A DNA stretch of 64,000 nt. Origin: Bacillota bacterium. Its GTDB lineage: Bacteria > Bacillota > Clostridia > Acetivibrionales > DSM-1351. Under the pieces are notes generated by a model. The model was given only the letters and a program-made list of their open reading frames with translations. It ran no database searches and was not told where the DNA came from. Positions within the stretch are counted from its first letter, which is position 1. Each line of letters begins with the position of its first letter. This document shows positions 51,888 through 62,157 of this stretch, piece by piece. The DNA lies in assembly GCA_023416275.1 (NCBI GenBank), contig JAEZIB010000199.1:1-64000 (forward strand), in the 5' to 3' direction. Position numbers and translations under genes: made by a program.

Positions 51888-53349
51888 GTTTTGTGAGCAT
51901 GATAATGGAGACATAAATATAGACCAGGTAATCTATGAAGTTAATAAAAATACAGTAAGTAATAAAGAGACATATGAAAATAGCAGCTCTAAATCCTATG
52001 AAGAGATATTGAACATTATAAGGGAGTTAGTTAGCGTAAATGATGCCAGTGAATTGTCAAATGTACTTGAGGATAAAGAGGCACATTCAGTTATAAAGGG
52101 GCTGATCAGTAAATATGTACGTGAAAACAAGCTAAGTGTAAAAGATATTGATGCTCAGTCGAAATTAGTTGATAGAATTTATGAAGATATGGCTGGTTTT
52201 GCATTCCTGGATAAATATCTTTATGATGATTGCGTTGAAGAAATAAACGGGAATTCATGGAAGGATGTTGAGATAGTAACCAAAGATGGAAGCAGAAAGG
52301 TACCAGAAAAATTTCTGTCTGCCCAGCATAGTATTGATGTGGTAAAGAAGATGATGAGACTTGGTGGAATTACAATAGATGATACTAAGCCTACAGCTGA
52401 TAGCTTTATAACTCAGGGTGTAAGAATATCAGCGATAATTCCTCCATGCGTAGACAATGAAACTGGAGCTGTGTTTTCAATTCGAAAGCAGAGAGATATA
52501 GCAATTTCTAAGGAACAAATAGTAAAATGGGGAACTGCAACAGACGAAGAGATAGAATTTATTATGCTTTGTATATTAAATGGTGTCAGTATTGGAATAG
52601 CTGGAGCGACAAGCTCTGGTAAGACTACAGATATCACCTGCTTTTTAAGTGATGATGCCTTGAATGATAAAAGAATATACACAATAGAAGATTCCAGAGA
52701 AATAAATGCTGTTAAGACAGATAATAACGGTAAGGTTATAAACAGAGTTATACATACAAAGACAAGACGAGATGACAAAAATATAGAAAGAAATGTTGAT
52801 GAAAATGTCCTGCTACGTCGTGCATTAAGATTTCATCCAGATTTAATTGTGCCTGCTGAAATGAGGGGAGAAGAAGCAATGATAGCAGTTGAATCCGGAA
52901 GAACAGGTCATACTATTTTAACTGGCTTTCATGCTTCAGATGCCCTTGACGCATATACCAGGATTCTTACAATGTGTATGATGTCAGGGATAAGGCTTTC
53001 AGAAGAGCTGATGATGAAGCTCATTATATCTGCATTTCCCATAATGGTATTTAAAAAGCAACTGCCTGATAAAACAAGAAAATACATGAAAATAATAGAG
53101 GCGGAGGATTTCTGTGATGGTAGAGTGAGAGGACGAACTCTCTTTAAATTTGTAATAACCGGTAAGGAAAAAACAGAAGATGGCAAAGGAATAAAGAGAA
53201 TGTTAGGCTATCATAAAAAAATAAGACCTATTTCTAATAAGCTGGCAAATAGGCTTTTAGAAAATGGTGCTGACATAGATATACTAAAAAAGTTTGCACA
53301 GACTGATTGGAACCCTGAGTATGTAGACGATGAGCATGATGAATTATAG
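51880..53349 (+). CDS. CpaF/TadA-type secretion ATPase
   Basis: This 489-aa protein has an N-terminal helical domain and a GspE/CpaF core: IAGATSSGKTT (Walker A, near residue 246), IYTIEDSREI, and the Walker B/His boxes HPDLIVPAEMRGEEA and GRTGHTILTGFHA. CpaF powers assembly and retraction of Flp/Tad pili. It is the best conserved marker of the locus. The gene is tightly packed with the preceding ATPase and with tadB. Confidence 0.93.
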   Translation: MIKFCEHDNGDINIDQVIYEVNKNTVSNKETYENSSSKSYEEILNIIRELVSVNDASELSNVLEDKEAHSVIKGLISKYVRENKLSVKDIDAQSKLVDRIYEDMAGFAFLDKYLYDDCVEEINGNSWKDVEIVTKDGSRKVPEKFLSAQHSIDVVKKMMRLGGITIDDTKPTADSFITQGVRISAIIPPCVDNETGAVFSIRKQRDIAISKEQIVKWGTATDEEIEFIMLCILNGVSIGIAGATSSGKTTDITCFLSDDALNDKRIYTIEDSREINAVKTDNNGKVINRVIHTKTRRDDKNIERNVDENVLLRRALRFHPDLIVPAEMRGEEAMIAVESGRTGHTILTGFHASDALDAYTRILTMCMMSGIRLSEELMMKLIISAFPIMVFKKQLPDKTRKYMKIIEAEDFCDGRVRGRTLFKFVITGKEKTEDGKGIKRMLGYHKKIRPISNKLANRLLENGADIDILKKFAQTDWNPEYVDDEHDEL

Positions 53350-53370
53350 AAGGTTGGAGGTGAAAATAAA

Positions 53371-54303
53371 ATGCTACTATTACAAATTTCCTTATTTGTT
53401 TTACTAGATATTGCTCTGTTTATTATATTAAGAGTACCATTATCCTTATTAGATATAAAAAAGCTATTAACTAAAAATAAGATAAAGCTGGATAAAGACT
53501 ATAAAGAAGTAAAACGGGATAGAATTTTACCCAAAAAGCTCAACTATTTGCAAAGAAGAAAGGCAGAAGCAATAGAAGTACTTAAGCAAGGTAACTCTAA
53601 CATGGATTACAACAGCTATTTAAAGCTTGTTGCCGTTTGTGCAATTATAGGATTCATATTGGGGTTATTGTTTAATAATATTTTAATGTCAATTATACTG
53701 TCAATTGGGTTAACTTATGCACCTATACAGTATCTAAAGTTCAAGCAGATAGGCTATGTTGTATCACTAAACGACCAGATTGAATCAGCTCTTAGCATAA
53801 TAACAAATTCTTATATCCAGAATAATGACATTATACGAGCTGTAAGAGAAAACATAGAGCGTATAGAGGCACCGTTAAAGAGCATATTAAAAGATTTTTT
53901 GGTAGATACCAAATTTATTGATGCAAACCTTAATAAAGCAATATTAAAAATGAAAAGCAAAGTAAGAAATGGTTTTTTTGAACAATGGTGTGATCACTTA
54001 ATAATGAGTCAGAAGGACAGAGAGCTAAAAGCGACACTGATACCTATCATGGAAGAAATGTCTGATACTAAAAAAATGCAGGCAGAATTAGACACAATGA
54101 TGTTTAAAATCTATAAAGATTATATAAGTGTAGTAGCTGTAGTAATACTTAGTATTCCACTTATGAAACTAATTAATGAACAATGGTTTGTTTTCCTCGT
54201 AGACACTGTTCCCGGGAAAGCACTTATGGCTATTACAAGTGTAATCATACTTTGGGCAACAGCATATGTAATTAAAACCAACAAGCCAATAAGTCTATCT
54301 TGA
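53371..54303 (+). CDS. TadB-like inner-membrane platform protein
   Basis: The 310-aa protein has an N-terminal span, a second pair of spans near residues 85-120 (AIIGFILGLLFNN), a cytoplasmic T2SF-type helical domain (about 135-245) and two C-terminal spans. TadB and TadC together form the membrane platform moved by CpaF. TTGGAGGTG precedes the ATG, 21 bp after the CpaF gene. Confidence 0.82.
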   Translation: MLLLQISLFVLLDIALFIILRVPLSLLDIKKLLTKNKIKLDKDYKEVKRDRILPKKLNYLQRRKAEAIEVLKQGNSNMDYNSYLKLVAVCAIIGFILGLLFNNILMSIILSIGLTYAPIQYLKFKQIGYVVSLNDQIESALSIITNSYIQNNDIIRAVRENIERIEAPLKSILKDFLVDTKFIDANLNKAILKMKSKVRNGFFEQWCDHLIMSQKDRELKATLIPIMEEMSDTKKMQAELDTMMFKIYKDYISVVAVVILSIPLMKLINEQWFVFLVDTVPGKALMAITSVIILWATAYVIKTNKPISLS

Positions 54304-54322
54304 TTCCTAAAAACAAAATGAA

Positions 54323-55213
54323 ATGAGTGTGATGTCAATGTATGCAATGTTAGTATTGCTTTTAGCTATAGTAACATTTATTTTTGTGTACGTTTTTTTA
54401 ACATTGGTACTAAAAATTCCATCGGGTAAAAGCAGAAAAGCTTTGTTGAAAATTCGAAAGAGTTCAGCAACAAAAAGCTTAACTCAAGGATTATTAGAAC
54501 CAGCAATAAAGAAAATATCTAAATTTATAAAAATATCAGAGTACAAGAAAAGCAAATTAGCTATTGGATTAAAAAAGATTGGAGTAAATATATCTCCAGA
54601 GGAATATATGTCACAAGCTATTATTAAAGCCTTATTAATAGCAATGCTTGCATTAATATTTATACTGATAAATATACCAATACCAGCAATAGGTTGTGTG
54701 CTGCTGGCCATAATGACATATTTTAATGAAATGAGAAAAATAGACATCAAACTAAAAGAGACAAGCGATAAAATTTTAAAAGAGTTACCCAGATTTATCA
54801 GAACTTTTTCTAATAGCTTAAATAGTACAAATGATATTATAAAAATTTTCGAAACTTATAGAAAGGTAGCTGGAAAGGCATTTCAATATGACCTAGATGT
54901 ACTAATAACAGATTTAAAGATAGGAAATCACGAAGAAGCACTAAGAAAATTTGATGAAAGGCTGAATATTCCCCAGCTTTCAACATTTATATCTGGGGTA
55001 ATAGGAACAAGTAAAGGTATTGATCAAAATACTTTTTTTGTTTTTATGGAAGAAAATATGAAAGCACTTGCTAGAGAAAATCTCAGGAGAGAACTACAAA
55101 AAAGACCAGGCAGGTTTAATAAAGCAACTTGGGCAGTAGCTGGATGTGGGTTATTAATGTACATAGTTCCAGTTGCAAGCTCATTAATTGAAGGGCTTGA
55201 GGTCCTAAAATAA
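54323..55213 (+). CDS. TadC-like inner-membrane platform protein
   Basis: This 296-aa protein has an N-terminal span, a middle pair of spans (ALLIAMLALIFILINIPIPA, near residue 92), a helical T2SF-type domain (about 135-255) and a C-terminal span. The order and length match TadC following TadB. The start is uncertain because several ATGs lie within 25 bp and no strong ribosome binding site is seen. Confidence 0.8.
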   Translation: MSVMSMYAMLVLLLAIVTFIFVYVFLTLVLKIPSGKSRKALLKIRKSSATKSLTQGLLEPAIKKISKFIKISEYKKSKLAIGLKKIGVNISPEEYMSQAIIKALLIAMLALIFILINIPIPAIGCVLLAIMTYFNEMRKIDIKLKETSDKILKELPRFIRTFSNSLNSTNDIIKIFETYRKVAGKAFQYDLDVLITDLKIGNHEEALRKFDERLNIPQLSTFISGVIGTSKGIDQNTFFVFMEENMKALARENLRRELQKRPGRFNKATWAVAGCGLLMYIVPVASSLIEGLEVLK

Positions 55214-55237
55214 ATCTATACAAGGAGAGTGTATTTT

Positions 55238-55453
55238 ATGAAAAATCTTACAATTAAAACAGCAATTGTGTATGAAAGGGCTAAGAAAATCCTGAAAAAT
55301 GAGAGAGGTGACGGAACTGATGCATTTGGAATACTACTGAAAATTGTTATTGCAGTAATAATTGGTGCAGTAATATTAGCATTGATGAAGGTAGCTGTAC
55401 CTGATTTATTTAATTCAATAATAAATAAAGCAAAGGGAGTTTTTGAACTATAA
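55238..55453 (+). CDS. Flp-pilin-like small protein
   Basis: From the ATG at 55238 the product is 71 aa. It has a basic N-terminal leader, then NERGDGTDAFGILLKIVIAV leading into a single hydrophobic helix, and an amphipathic tail. Size and place directly after TadC suit the major Flp-type pilin; the glycine before the hydrophobic helix could be the prepilin cleavage site. No prepilin peptidase is seen in the window. It is followed by a hairpin that may allow higher expression than the genes downstream. Confidence 0.65.
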   Translation: MKNLTIKTAIVYERAKKILKNERGDGTDAFGILLKIVIAVIIGAVILALMKVAVPDLFNSIINKAKGVFEL

Positions 55454-55464
55454 ATATTATCTAA

Positions 55465-55500
55465 AACTGTCCAGTGTTATAGCATACGCTGGGCAGTTTG
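55465..55500 (+). terminator. read-through hairpin after the pilin-like gene
   Basis: AACTGTCCAGTG (55465-55476) pairs with CGCTGGGCAGTT (55487-55498), with two G-T pairs. The following GTTTGAATGTTTT is a poor T-run, so it is probably a partial terminator or an mRNA stabiliser. Confidence 0.5.
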
Positions 55501-55523
55501 AATGTTTTAATGATGGGTGGTGC

Positions 55524-55994
55524 ATGAATATAAAAAAATATGTGTTATTAATTACAAATAAGGTATTACAGAATGAAAAGGGAAGCGAGTATGTAAGTGA
55601 AATATTCAAATTTGCCTTAATTATGGCACTCATAATATCATTTGTTGCTTTGCCTGAGCCATTTATGAAAAAGCTAAATTTAAACAGTATGGCGACTTCA
55701 ATCGCCAGAGCAGTTGAAACAACAGGAGAAATAAATACGGATATTGAGCAATTGATAGAAGATTATAAGGGTGAAACAGGTCTGAATCCTACTATCAAGT
55801 GGGAAGGTGATTTTGTAAATGTCGGTTCGGCTCAAAGAATACAAATAAGAGAAAGATTCTCAATTACTATAACAGATAAAGTAAAAATAAAAATTGCAGA
55901 ACCATCTTTCTCAGGTCCAATAGAGATTGAAATACCTATATCAAAGACCGTCAGGGGTATGTCAGAGGTATATTGGAAGCCAGGGCAAATATAA
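55524..55994 (+). CDS. TadE-like pseudopilin, DUF4320 type
   Basis: From the ATG at 55524, after GGGTGG, the protein is 156 aa. A short basic leader with NEKGSEYVSEIFKFALIMAL is followed by one membrane helix and an extracytoplasmic beta-rich domain. This fits the TadE/TadF pseudopilin layout and the DUF4320 proteins found in Firmicutes Tad-like loci. The longer frame from 55443 overlaps the hairpin and is unlikely. Confidence 0.68.
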   Translation: MNIKKYVLLITNKVLQNEKGSEYVSEIFKFALIMALIISFVALPEPFMKKLNLNSMATSIARAVETTGEINTDIEQLIEDYKGETGLNPTIKWEGDFVNVGSAQRIQIRERFSITITDKVKIKIAEPSFSGPIEIEIPISKTVRGMSEVYWKPGQI

Positions 55995-56075
55995 ATATTC
56001 ACAACATCAATGATTCGTGACAAATAAATTGCAAATTAATAAATTTTAGCCCACAAAGGGCAGAAGGAGAATTTT

Positions 56076-56258
56076 ATGCTATTTTACCTTAGACGTATTA
56101 TATTAATACCCATTTCTCTTGTTTTATCATTTTTCTTTGTTTTGGATTATGTTAATCCATTACTTTATTTTGTTCTAATGATTGTTATTGCGCTATGCTT
56201 TATACCTAATACAGTAAAAGATATGGTGTTAAATCTTTTCAAAAAGATAAATAATTAG
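56076..56258 (+). CDS. 60-aa membrane protein
   Basis: Two hydrophobic spans (LIPISLVLSFFFVLDYV and YFVLMIVIALCFIP) and a basic end. GAAGGAGA precedes the ATG. It lies between two pseudopilin genes and may be a small accessory subunit of the machine. Confidence 0.55.
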   Translation: MLFYLRRIILIPISLVLSFFFVLDYVNPLLYFVLMIVIALCFIPNTVKDMVLNLFKKINN

Positions 56259-56348
56259 TTCATCGTTCGAGCACCATTTGATTAGATTTTTTAAGTAAAG
56301 CAAATCAATCAGTCGTGAAAACCACTAGAAGAGAAGAAGGTTTATAAA

Positions 56349-56831
56349 ATGAAGATGATATTTAGTATTTTAAAAAATGAGAAGGGAACTTCTGGTGTTG
56401 GAGTCATTTTGGCATGTTTCGTAATAGGATTAGTGATGGTTATGACCCTTGAAATATTTAGATATTACACAATAAAAGACAGTATGGATAAAGAACTATC
56501 AAGAGCAGTAAATATTGCCATCGACATGTCGATGGATGACGAAAAGAGAAAGTTACATATATCATCAATTGATATTGATAAAGCAATACAAAGCTTTTAT
56601 TCATATTTAAGAGATGAATTAAAGTTAGATGATGAACTGAAGTATGATGACAATAAGTTAAAGTATCAACTGCATTTAAGTAACATAAATGTTGAATCTG
56701 ATCCTGAACCAAAGTTTGAGGTAGATGGAGTGGTTATACTTAAAGTTGGGGCTCTGTCAGGTATTATACCTTATGATATTGAAATACCAGTAAAAGCAAA
56801 GGCAAGAAATCAAAGAATGGATGAAGAATGA
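56349..56831 (+). CDS. second TadE-like pseudopilin
   Basis: The 160-aa protein has a leader with NEKGTSGVGVILACFVIGLV, one membrane helix, and an external domain with acidic, Lys-rich repeats (DDELKYDDNKLKYQ). Layout matches the preceding pseudopilin, so the two may form the minor pilin pair. AAGAAGG lies upstream of the ATG. Confidence 0.65.
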   Translation: MKMIFSILKNEKGTSGVGVILACFVIGLVMVMTLEIFRYYTIKDSMDKELSRAVNIAIDMSMDDEKRKLHISSIDIDKAIQSFYSYLRDELKLDDELKYDDNKLKYQLHLSNINVESDPEPKFEVDGVVILKVGALSGIIPYDIEIPVKAKARNQRMDEE

Positions 56832-56861
56832 GAATTTATTCAATAACTAGGAGGGATTGAT

Positions 56862-59800
56862 GTGAGAATAAACAGAATTATAAAAAGAATTATAGTAATT
56901 ATGTTTTTGGCTTGTGTTTTTAGTACAAGCTTTTTTAATTTGTCATGGGAGGAAAATAGTGTATTTATACAGGGTGGAAATATAGCCAATGGGGCTTCAG
57001 AAAGCTACTATTATGATAAATATACTGTTGTACCTAAATATAACTTTAGAGTTGAAAACTCCGCAAGTCCTGATAAACCTTTAGGTTATGGATATTATAC
57101 CTCAAAACAAGTTGAGGGCTATAATCAATATAAATTTAATTCGAGAACTGGCAAATTTTCATACGATGAAGCATTTAAAGTTTTGTATGCGGATGATGAT
57201 TTGACAAGACCAATTTACCAAGATTTTGGGAGTAGAATGTGCGTATGTACTAGTACATCATATCAAAATTCTCAAAAAGAATGGAGAACATATTATTATA
57301 TGTTAGAAACTTATTTGGAAGGAGAGCAGCCAGGTGATATTATTGTTGAAAACCTGATAGCTCCTAACAATACTTATCCTGAAAATGGCAAACACACTGA
57401 TGGCTACTGGTATATTAAAAAAGGAATCGTAAACAGAAATCCAACAATTACAATAAGTTCACCTGTTCAAAATGCTTCGTTTTCGACAACTCTATCATTG
57501 AAAGGTACTGTTAGTGATGCAGATGTTGGTGATACTATAACAACGAAGTATAATATTGATGGCGCAGCAGAGCAAAATATAAGCGGTACAATTACTAGTG
57601 ACGGTACTAATAAATCTTTCGCAAATACCAATATTTCTATTAATGCACTTTCTGAAGGTACTCATAAGTTAAATGTATGGGCAGTTGATAATAATGGAGG
57701 TAATTCTACAGTACAAACAATAACTTTTATAAAGGATTCAACTCCTCCTTCAGTTTCTATGCCAGCACTTACAGCAAATAGTGCTTCTCAAATAACAATA
57801 CAGGCAAGTGCATCAGATTCTAGTGGATTACATGCAACTCCATATTTTATAAACAGAAACGGTACAGATGTGGGAACGTGGCAGACAGCCAACAAATATG
57901 TTGATACAGGGTTGTCGCCAAACACTAAATATACATATAAATATAAAGCTAGGGATATTCTTGGTAATGAGAGCGGATATTCATCAACTGCGAGTATATA
58001 CACATTGGCAAATATTCCTACAGCACTAAAAGTCGAAAATGTATCTATTAGTTCAATTACACTAGCATGGAGTCCAAACGGAAATCCAGTAGGCACAAAA
58101 TATGAATTGTATTGCAATGAAACTGGTACAGTGATTTATAGTGGAATAGATACTACCTACACTCATACAGGGAGAACAGCAGGGTCTTCTTATACATACA
58201 AAGTAAGAGCAGTAAACGGAGATTCAATAGCTACTGCTTACACTGCAGATCTAAAATTTAGGATAAATACTCAACCAGATGCGTTAACAGCCAATAATGT
58301 AAATATGAATGATGTTACATTTACATGGGGAAGCAATGGAAATATGGATGGAACAGAGTATGAAGCATATCTATTAAAATTGTCTGATGGTACATTGGTT
58401 GATATTAAAACAGTAACGACAAATGCTGTGAGCTTTAATAAATTAGACAGTAATACCAGGTATATGGTTAAGGTAAGAGCAAAGATATCAGGTGCAAATT
58501 TTTCAGATTATATCACATTTTCAGTCTGCACATTAGCAAAAAATCCTACTGGAATTACAATAACTGAATCCACAAATAATACTTTGAGCCTATCATTGCA
58601 AAAGGATGTATCTAATAGTACAGATGCTGAATACAGAGTCGAGCTTAGACCATATGGGGGAGAAGCAATAGTGTCAACTACGGATTGGTCTTTTGAGACA
58701 GCAGATTTGACTTTGGAGGGGCTAAGTGAAAATACAGAATATGAGTTATGGGTCACAACCCGCAATGGAGATTTTGTAGAAAATACTCCAGTTAAAATGC
58801 TTCATAAAGTCACAAGTAACTATACGCCAGTTATTTCGGTACTAAACACAAATGTCACAGCTTCAGAAATTGAACCTAACGATATTTTAACGATAGGTGG
58901 TACCTGTTATGACGCAGATAATGAGACAATCATTGTGTCAGCAACAATTGATGGAGTATCTAAAATCACAACAATAAATTCAGATACATATTCAGAATCG
59001 GGCTTTGCTGATTGGTCCTTGAGCTGGAAGGGCAGCGAGCTGACAGAAGGAAGCTATACAAATATTGTTGTCACAGCTACTGATGAGAAAGCAGGAGTCA
59101 GTACAGAAGTATTTACTGGGACTCTGGTTATTGATAAAACAGGACCGGCAGATATACCTATAATAATTCCGAGTATAACAGTGCCAACAACAGAAAATGT
59201 AGTTGTGGACATAGGTAATTTTGGTGACGCAGCTGTAAAAGAGTATAGGATCGATGGCGGAGAATGGCTACTATATTCAGAACCTATAGTTATTTGGAGT
59301 AATTGCAAAATTGAAGCCAGAGGGCTTGATGAATACGGTAATCAATCAACTTCGGGGACAATAATAATTGCAAATATTGATAAGGACTCTCCTGCAGCTC
59401 CAATAATCAAATTGTCTGATGATGATTGGACTGCTGCATCTGAGGTTACTGTTAATATTGTTGATGGAATAGATGCGGGTAGTGGAGCTGCAAAAAGTCA
59501 AATAAAAATTGGAAATAGCGAATGGAATGACTATTCTTCACAGGCTTCAATATCGGTAGAAGGCATTACAACCGTTTCAGCAAGAACCATTGATAACGTA
59601 GGCCATGTAAGTAAGGAAACGATTGCACAAGTCAGAATAGACCGCACAATGCCTTCCATAGACCGCGTATATATTGAAAATGGTGAAATGTACATTGTAG
59701 GCTCAGATAACTTAGGACTTCATCCCAATGCGTATAAATATAAACTAAAATCAACAGCAAATATTTCTAATATTGAAGCTATAGAAAACACAAATGATTC

Positions 59801-62069
59801 TTTTAAGCTTTCGCTGTTAATTGAAGCAGACAGAGACTTGAAAAATCAAAGTACCTCATGGTTAGGTTCAAATAAGTTGTCAGGAATTAAACTATCAGAC
59901 AAGTATGAAATATTTGTAAGAGATTTAGCCGGAAATATAGTATCAGTACTTGTGAATGTAAATAAGACATCAGGAACAATATACGGTCAGCTTACTCTAG
60001 AGGAGGCAGCGAAACAGGCATCTGCTTCATCGAATTCAGCAGCAGAAAGAGAAAGCTTTTTGGAAAAGCAAAAGAGAGAGGCTGAGAAGGCAATTGCCAA
60101 TGTTGTAACAATCGCAGATCAGACTCCAGTAAATAGCCAGACAGGTCAAATAACTGTTGATTTTAGCAATATGGTTAGTAGTATGTCCTTACAAAGTTCT
60201 TCTCTTTTAAATTGCAAATACAGACTAGAGCTTACTGAAAAAGATACTGGAGCATTAGTATATTCTAAAATATTAACAAATACTTCAAAGATAGTTATAC
60301 CAGACCTTGATGATGCAACAACTTACATAATAAAAATATCTATTTTAGATATGGCTGGTAATGAAATTAATGCGAAGAGCTTTGAACAAACGACTCAAGA
60401 CAGAACTCCACCTATTATAACAGCACTTAAAACTGAAAATAACAGTCTGATAGTAAGTGCAATTGACAATAAAGAGCTATCTGGACAAGCATACAGGTAT
60501 GAACTTGTGTCTGTAAATATAAATACTGCTTGCTCAGATAATAAAGTAGATTTAATTGCTATTAGCAGGATAAACGAAATAGCGAATAACAAGCCATGGT
60601 CAATGGATGCATGGACAGATAAGTCAAAATTAGAAAATGTGCAGGCAAATATGGTTATAAAAACTATAGTAAGGGATTCGGCAGGAAACACTACAGAACA
60701 AATAGCAGTTGTTGAGAATGAAAACAGAGAGTATGTGAACCTGATTAATGCTGAGAATCCATATATACTAAATACAGGCTCAACGGGGAATATTTCAAGT
60801 TATTTAAATATTAATGGTGAACAAATAGATTATAGCGTCAGCGATTCTACAATAGCACAGATTGATATATCGGGAAATGTTACAGGGCTTAAAAATGGTG
60901 AGATTGTAGTTACAGCTAGAAATATAAAAACCGGAGAGATAAAGCAGCTGCTTATCAAAATTAGACGTATTAATACTTTAAACATACGAAGGGTAATTGT
61001 TGAAAAAGATTCAATTACAGATTTAAAAGTGCTTTATAAAGAGCAGCTGAATAATCTTTTCGGAGCTATAGAGGATCTTGAATGGAGTATTAACGATGAA
61101 AATATAGGAAAAATTAGTCAAGACGGCAGGTTTGATGCAGTAAATGAAGGGATTGCAAGAATATTGATAACAAGAGAAAACAAAAAGATGATTATATATG
61201 CTGTTGTGGCAAAGGCTGGAACTGTTAAGTCAGACATTCAGGAAATAAATATTCAGGCTCCATTTGTAATTAATAAAGGCTCAGACATCAAACTGGACAG
61301 CATTGTTGAATGTATAAATTTTAAAGATAAGTTAACAGAAAAGAACGAATTTACGGTTTTTGAAAGCTCCGATGAAAATATTATAAAAATCAGTGACGGA
61401 AATATTATTGCACTGTCTGAGGGACAGGCGGAGATTACAGCAATTGATCTGGTGAATAACGTATATGCAACAATAAAAATAGATATAACAGATATTACAC
61501 CTGGTAACTTAAGTTTTGAAGATGTATCAGGGCATTGGTCAGAAAAATATTTCAGTACGCAAGCTACTAAATCAATAATCAGAGGATATTCAGATAAACA
61601 GTTCAAACCTAATAAAAAGGTTACAAATAATGAATTTCTTACGATGCTCTCCAAAACCCTACTTATGAAGCAACAATCACATTCAATCAAAATAGATAGA
61701 AATAAAATGATATATGCTGGGATAAACAAAAATGAAGCTGGCTATAACTATGCAGCAAGTATATTAATTAACATTCGTCCTATATTCAGTTCATTGGTGT
61801 TTGGTGAGCATATGAATACTCAAGGCTCTATTACCAGAGGTGAAGTCGCTGAAATAATAATGGCATTAACGGAAGGTAAATTGGATAGAAAGGTAAATAA
61901 GTACTATTTCAAAGACTTAAAGGACGGAAAGCATGAGAATGCTTTGAAATATTGCATTGAGGCAGGAATATATTCAGGCTGCGGAAATAATAAGATTTTA
62001 GGTGAAAAAAGTCTTACAAGGGCAGAAATGCTTGTTATTATGAATAGACTTAACGAAATATTAGCTTAA
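56862..62069 (+). CDS. giant SLH-anchored adhesin-like surface protein
   Basis: The 1735-aa protein starts with GTG behind AGGAGGG. After a signal peptide (residues 1-27) comes an unrecognised N-terminal region, then fibronectin type III-like repeats (about 300-640; markers are SITLAWSPNG and SNTRYMVKVRAK). Bacterial Ig-like/OmpL47-type repeats follow (about 660-940; DGGEWLLYSEP and IDRTMPSIDRV), then a coiled segment near 1045-1075, a Big_2-like region (about 1300-1500), and SLH repeats at the end (FEDVSGHWSEKYF to SLTRAEMLVIMNRL). It should stand on the S layer. Lying directly downstream of the pilus genes, it may be exported by them or anchor the pilus. Confidence 0.85.
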   Translation: MRINRIIKRIIVIMFLACVFSTSFFNLSWEENSVFIQGGNIANGASESYYYDKYTVVPKYNFRVENSASPDKPLGYGYYTSKQVEGYNQYKFNSRTGKFSYDEAFKVLYADDDLTRPIYQDFGSRMCVCTSTSYQNSQKEWRTYYYMLETYLEGEQPGDIIVENLIAPNNTYPENGKHTDGYWYIKKGIVNRNPTITISSPVQNASFSTTLSLKGTVSDADVGDTITTKYNIDGAAEQNISGTITSDGTNKSFANTNISINALSEGTHKLNVWAVDNNGGNSTVQTITFIKDSTPPSVSMPALTANSASQITIQASASDSSGLHATPYFINRNGTDVGTWQTANKYVDTGLSPNTKYTYKYKARDILGNESGYSSTASIYTLANIPTALKVENVSISSITLAWSPNGNPVGTKYELYCNETGTVIYSGIDTTYTHTGRTAGSSYTYKVRAVNGDSIATAYTADLKFRINTQPDALTANNVNMNDVTFTWGSNGNMDGTEYEAYLLKLSDGTLVDIKTVTTNAVSFNKLDSNTRYMVKVRAKISGANFSDYITFSVCTLAKNPTGITITESTNNTLSLSLQKDVSNSTDAEYRVELRPYGGEAIVSTTDWSFETADLTLEGLSENTEYELWVTTRNGDFVENTPVKMLHKVTSNYTPVISVLNTNVTASEIEPNDILTIGGTCYDADNETIIVSATIDGVSKITTINSDTYSESGFADWSLSWKGSELTEGSYTNIVVTATDEKAGVSTEVFTGTLVIDKTGPADIPIIIPSITVPTTENVVVDIGNFGDAAVKEYRIDGGEWLLYSEPIVIWSNCKIEARGLDEYGNQSTSGTIIIANIDKDSPAAPIIKLSDDDWTAASEVTVNIVDGIDAGSGAAKSQIKIGNSEWNDYSSQASISVEGITTVSARTIDNVGHVSKETIAQVRIDRTMPSIDRVYIENGEMYIVGSDNLGLHPNAYKYKLKSTANISNIEAIENTNDSFKLSLLIEADRDLKNQSTSWLGSNKLSGIKLSDKYEIFVRDLAGNIVSVLVNVNKTSGTIYGQLTLEEAAKQASASSNSAAERESFLEKQKREAEKAIANVVTIADQTPVNSQTGQITVDFSNMVSSMSLQSSSLLNCKYRLELTEKDTGALVYSKILTNTSKIVIPDLDDATTYIIKISILDMAGNEINAKSFEQTTQDRTPPIITALKTENNSLIVSAIDNKELSGQAYRYELVSVNINTACSDNKVDLIAISRINEIANNKPWSMDAWTDKSKLENVQANMVIKTIVRDSAGNTTEQIAVVENENREYVNLINAENPYILNTGSTGNISSYLNINGEQIDYSVSDSTIAQIDISGNVTGLKNGEIVVTARNIKTGEIKQLLIKIRRINTLNIRRVIVEKDSITDLKVLYKEQLNNLFGAIEDLEWSINDENIGKISQDGRFDAVNEGIARILITRENKKMIIYAVVAKAGTVKSDIQEINIQAPFVINKGSDIKLDSIVECINFKDKLTEKNEFTVFESSDENIIKISDGNIIALSEGQAEITAIDLVNNVYATIKIDITDITPGNLSFEDVSGHWSEKYFSTQATKSIIRGYSDKQFKPNKKVTNNEFLTMLSKTLLMKQQSHSIKIDRNKMIYAGINKNEAGYNYAASILINIRPIFSSLVFGEHMNTQGSITRGEVAEIIMALTEGKLDRKVNKYYFKDLKDGKHENALKYCIEAGIYSGCGNNKILGEKSLTRAEMLVIMNRLNEILA

Positions 62070-62157
62070 AAGTTATATTATGAACAAGGGTAAAAATAAA
62101 GTTGAATAGTCAAAATAAACAACAGGTTATAAAACAAAATAAATCGGAGGGACTAAG

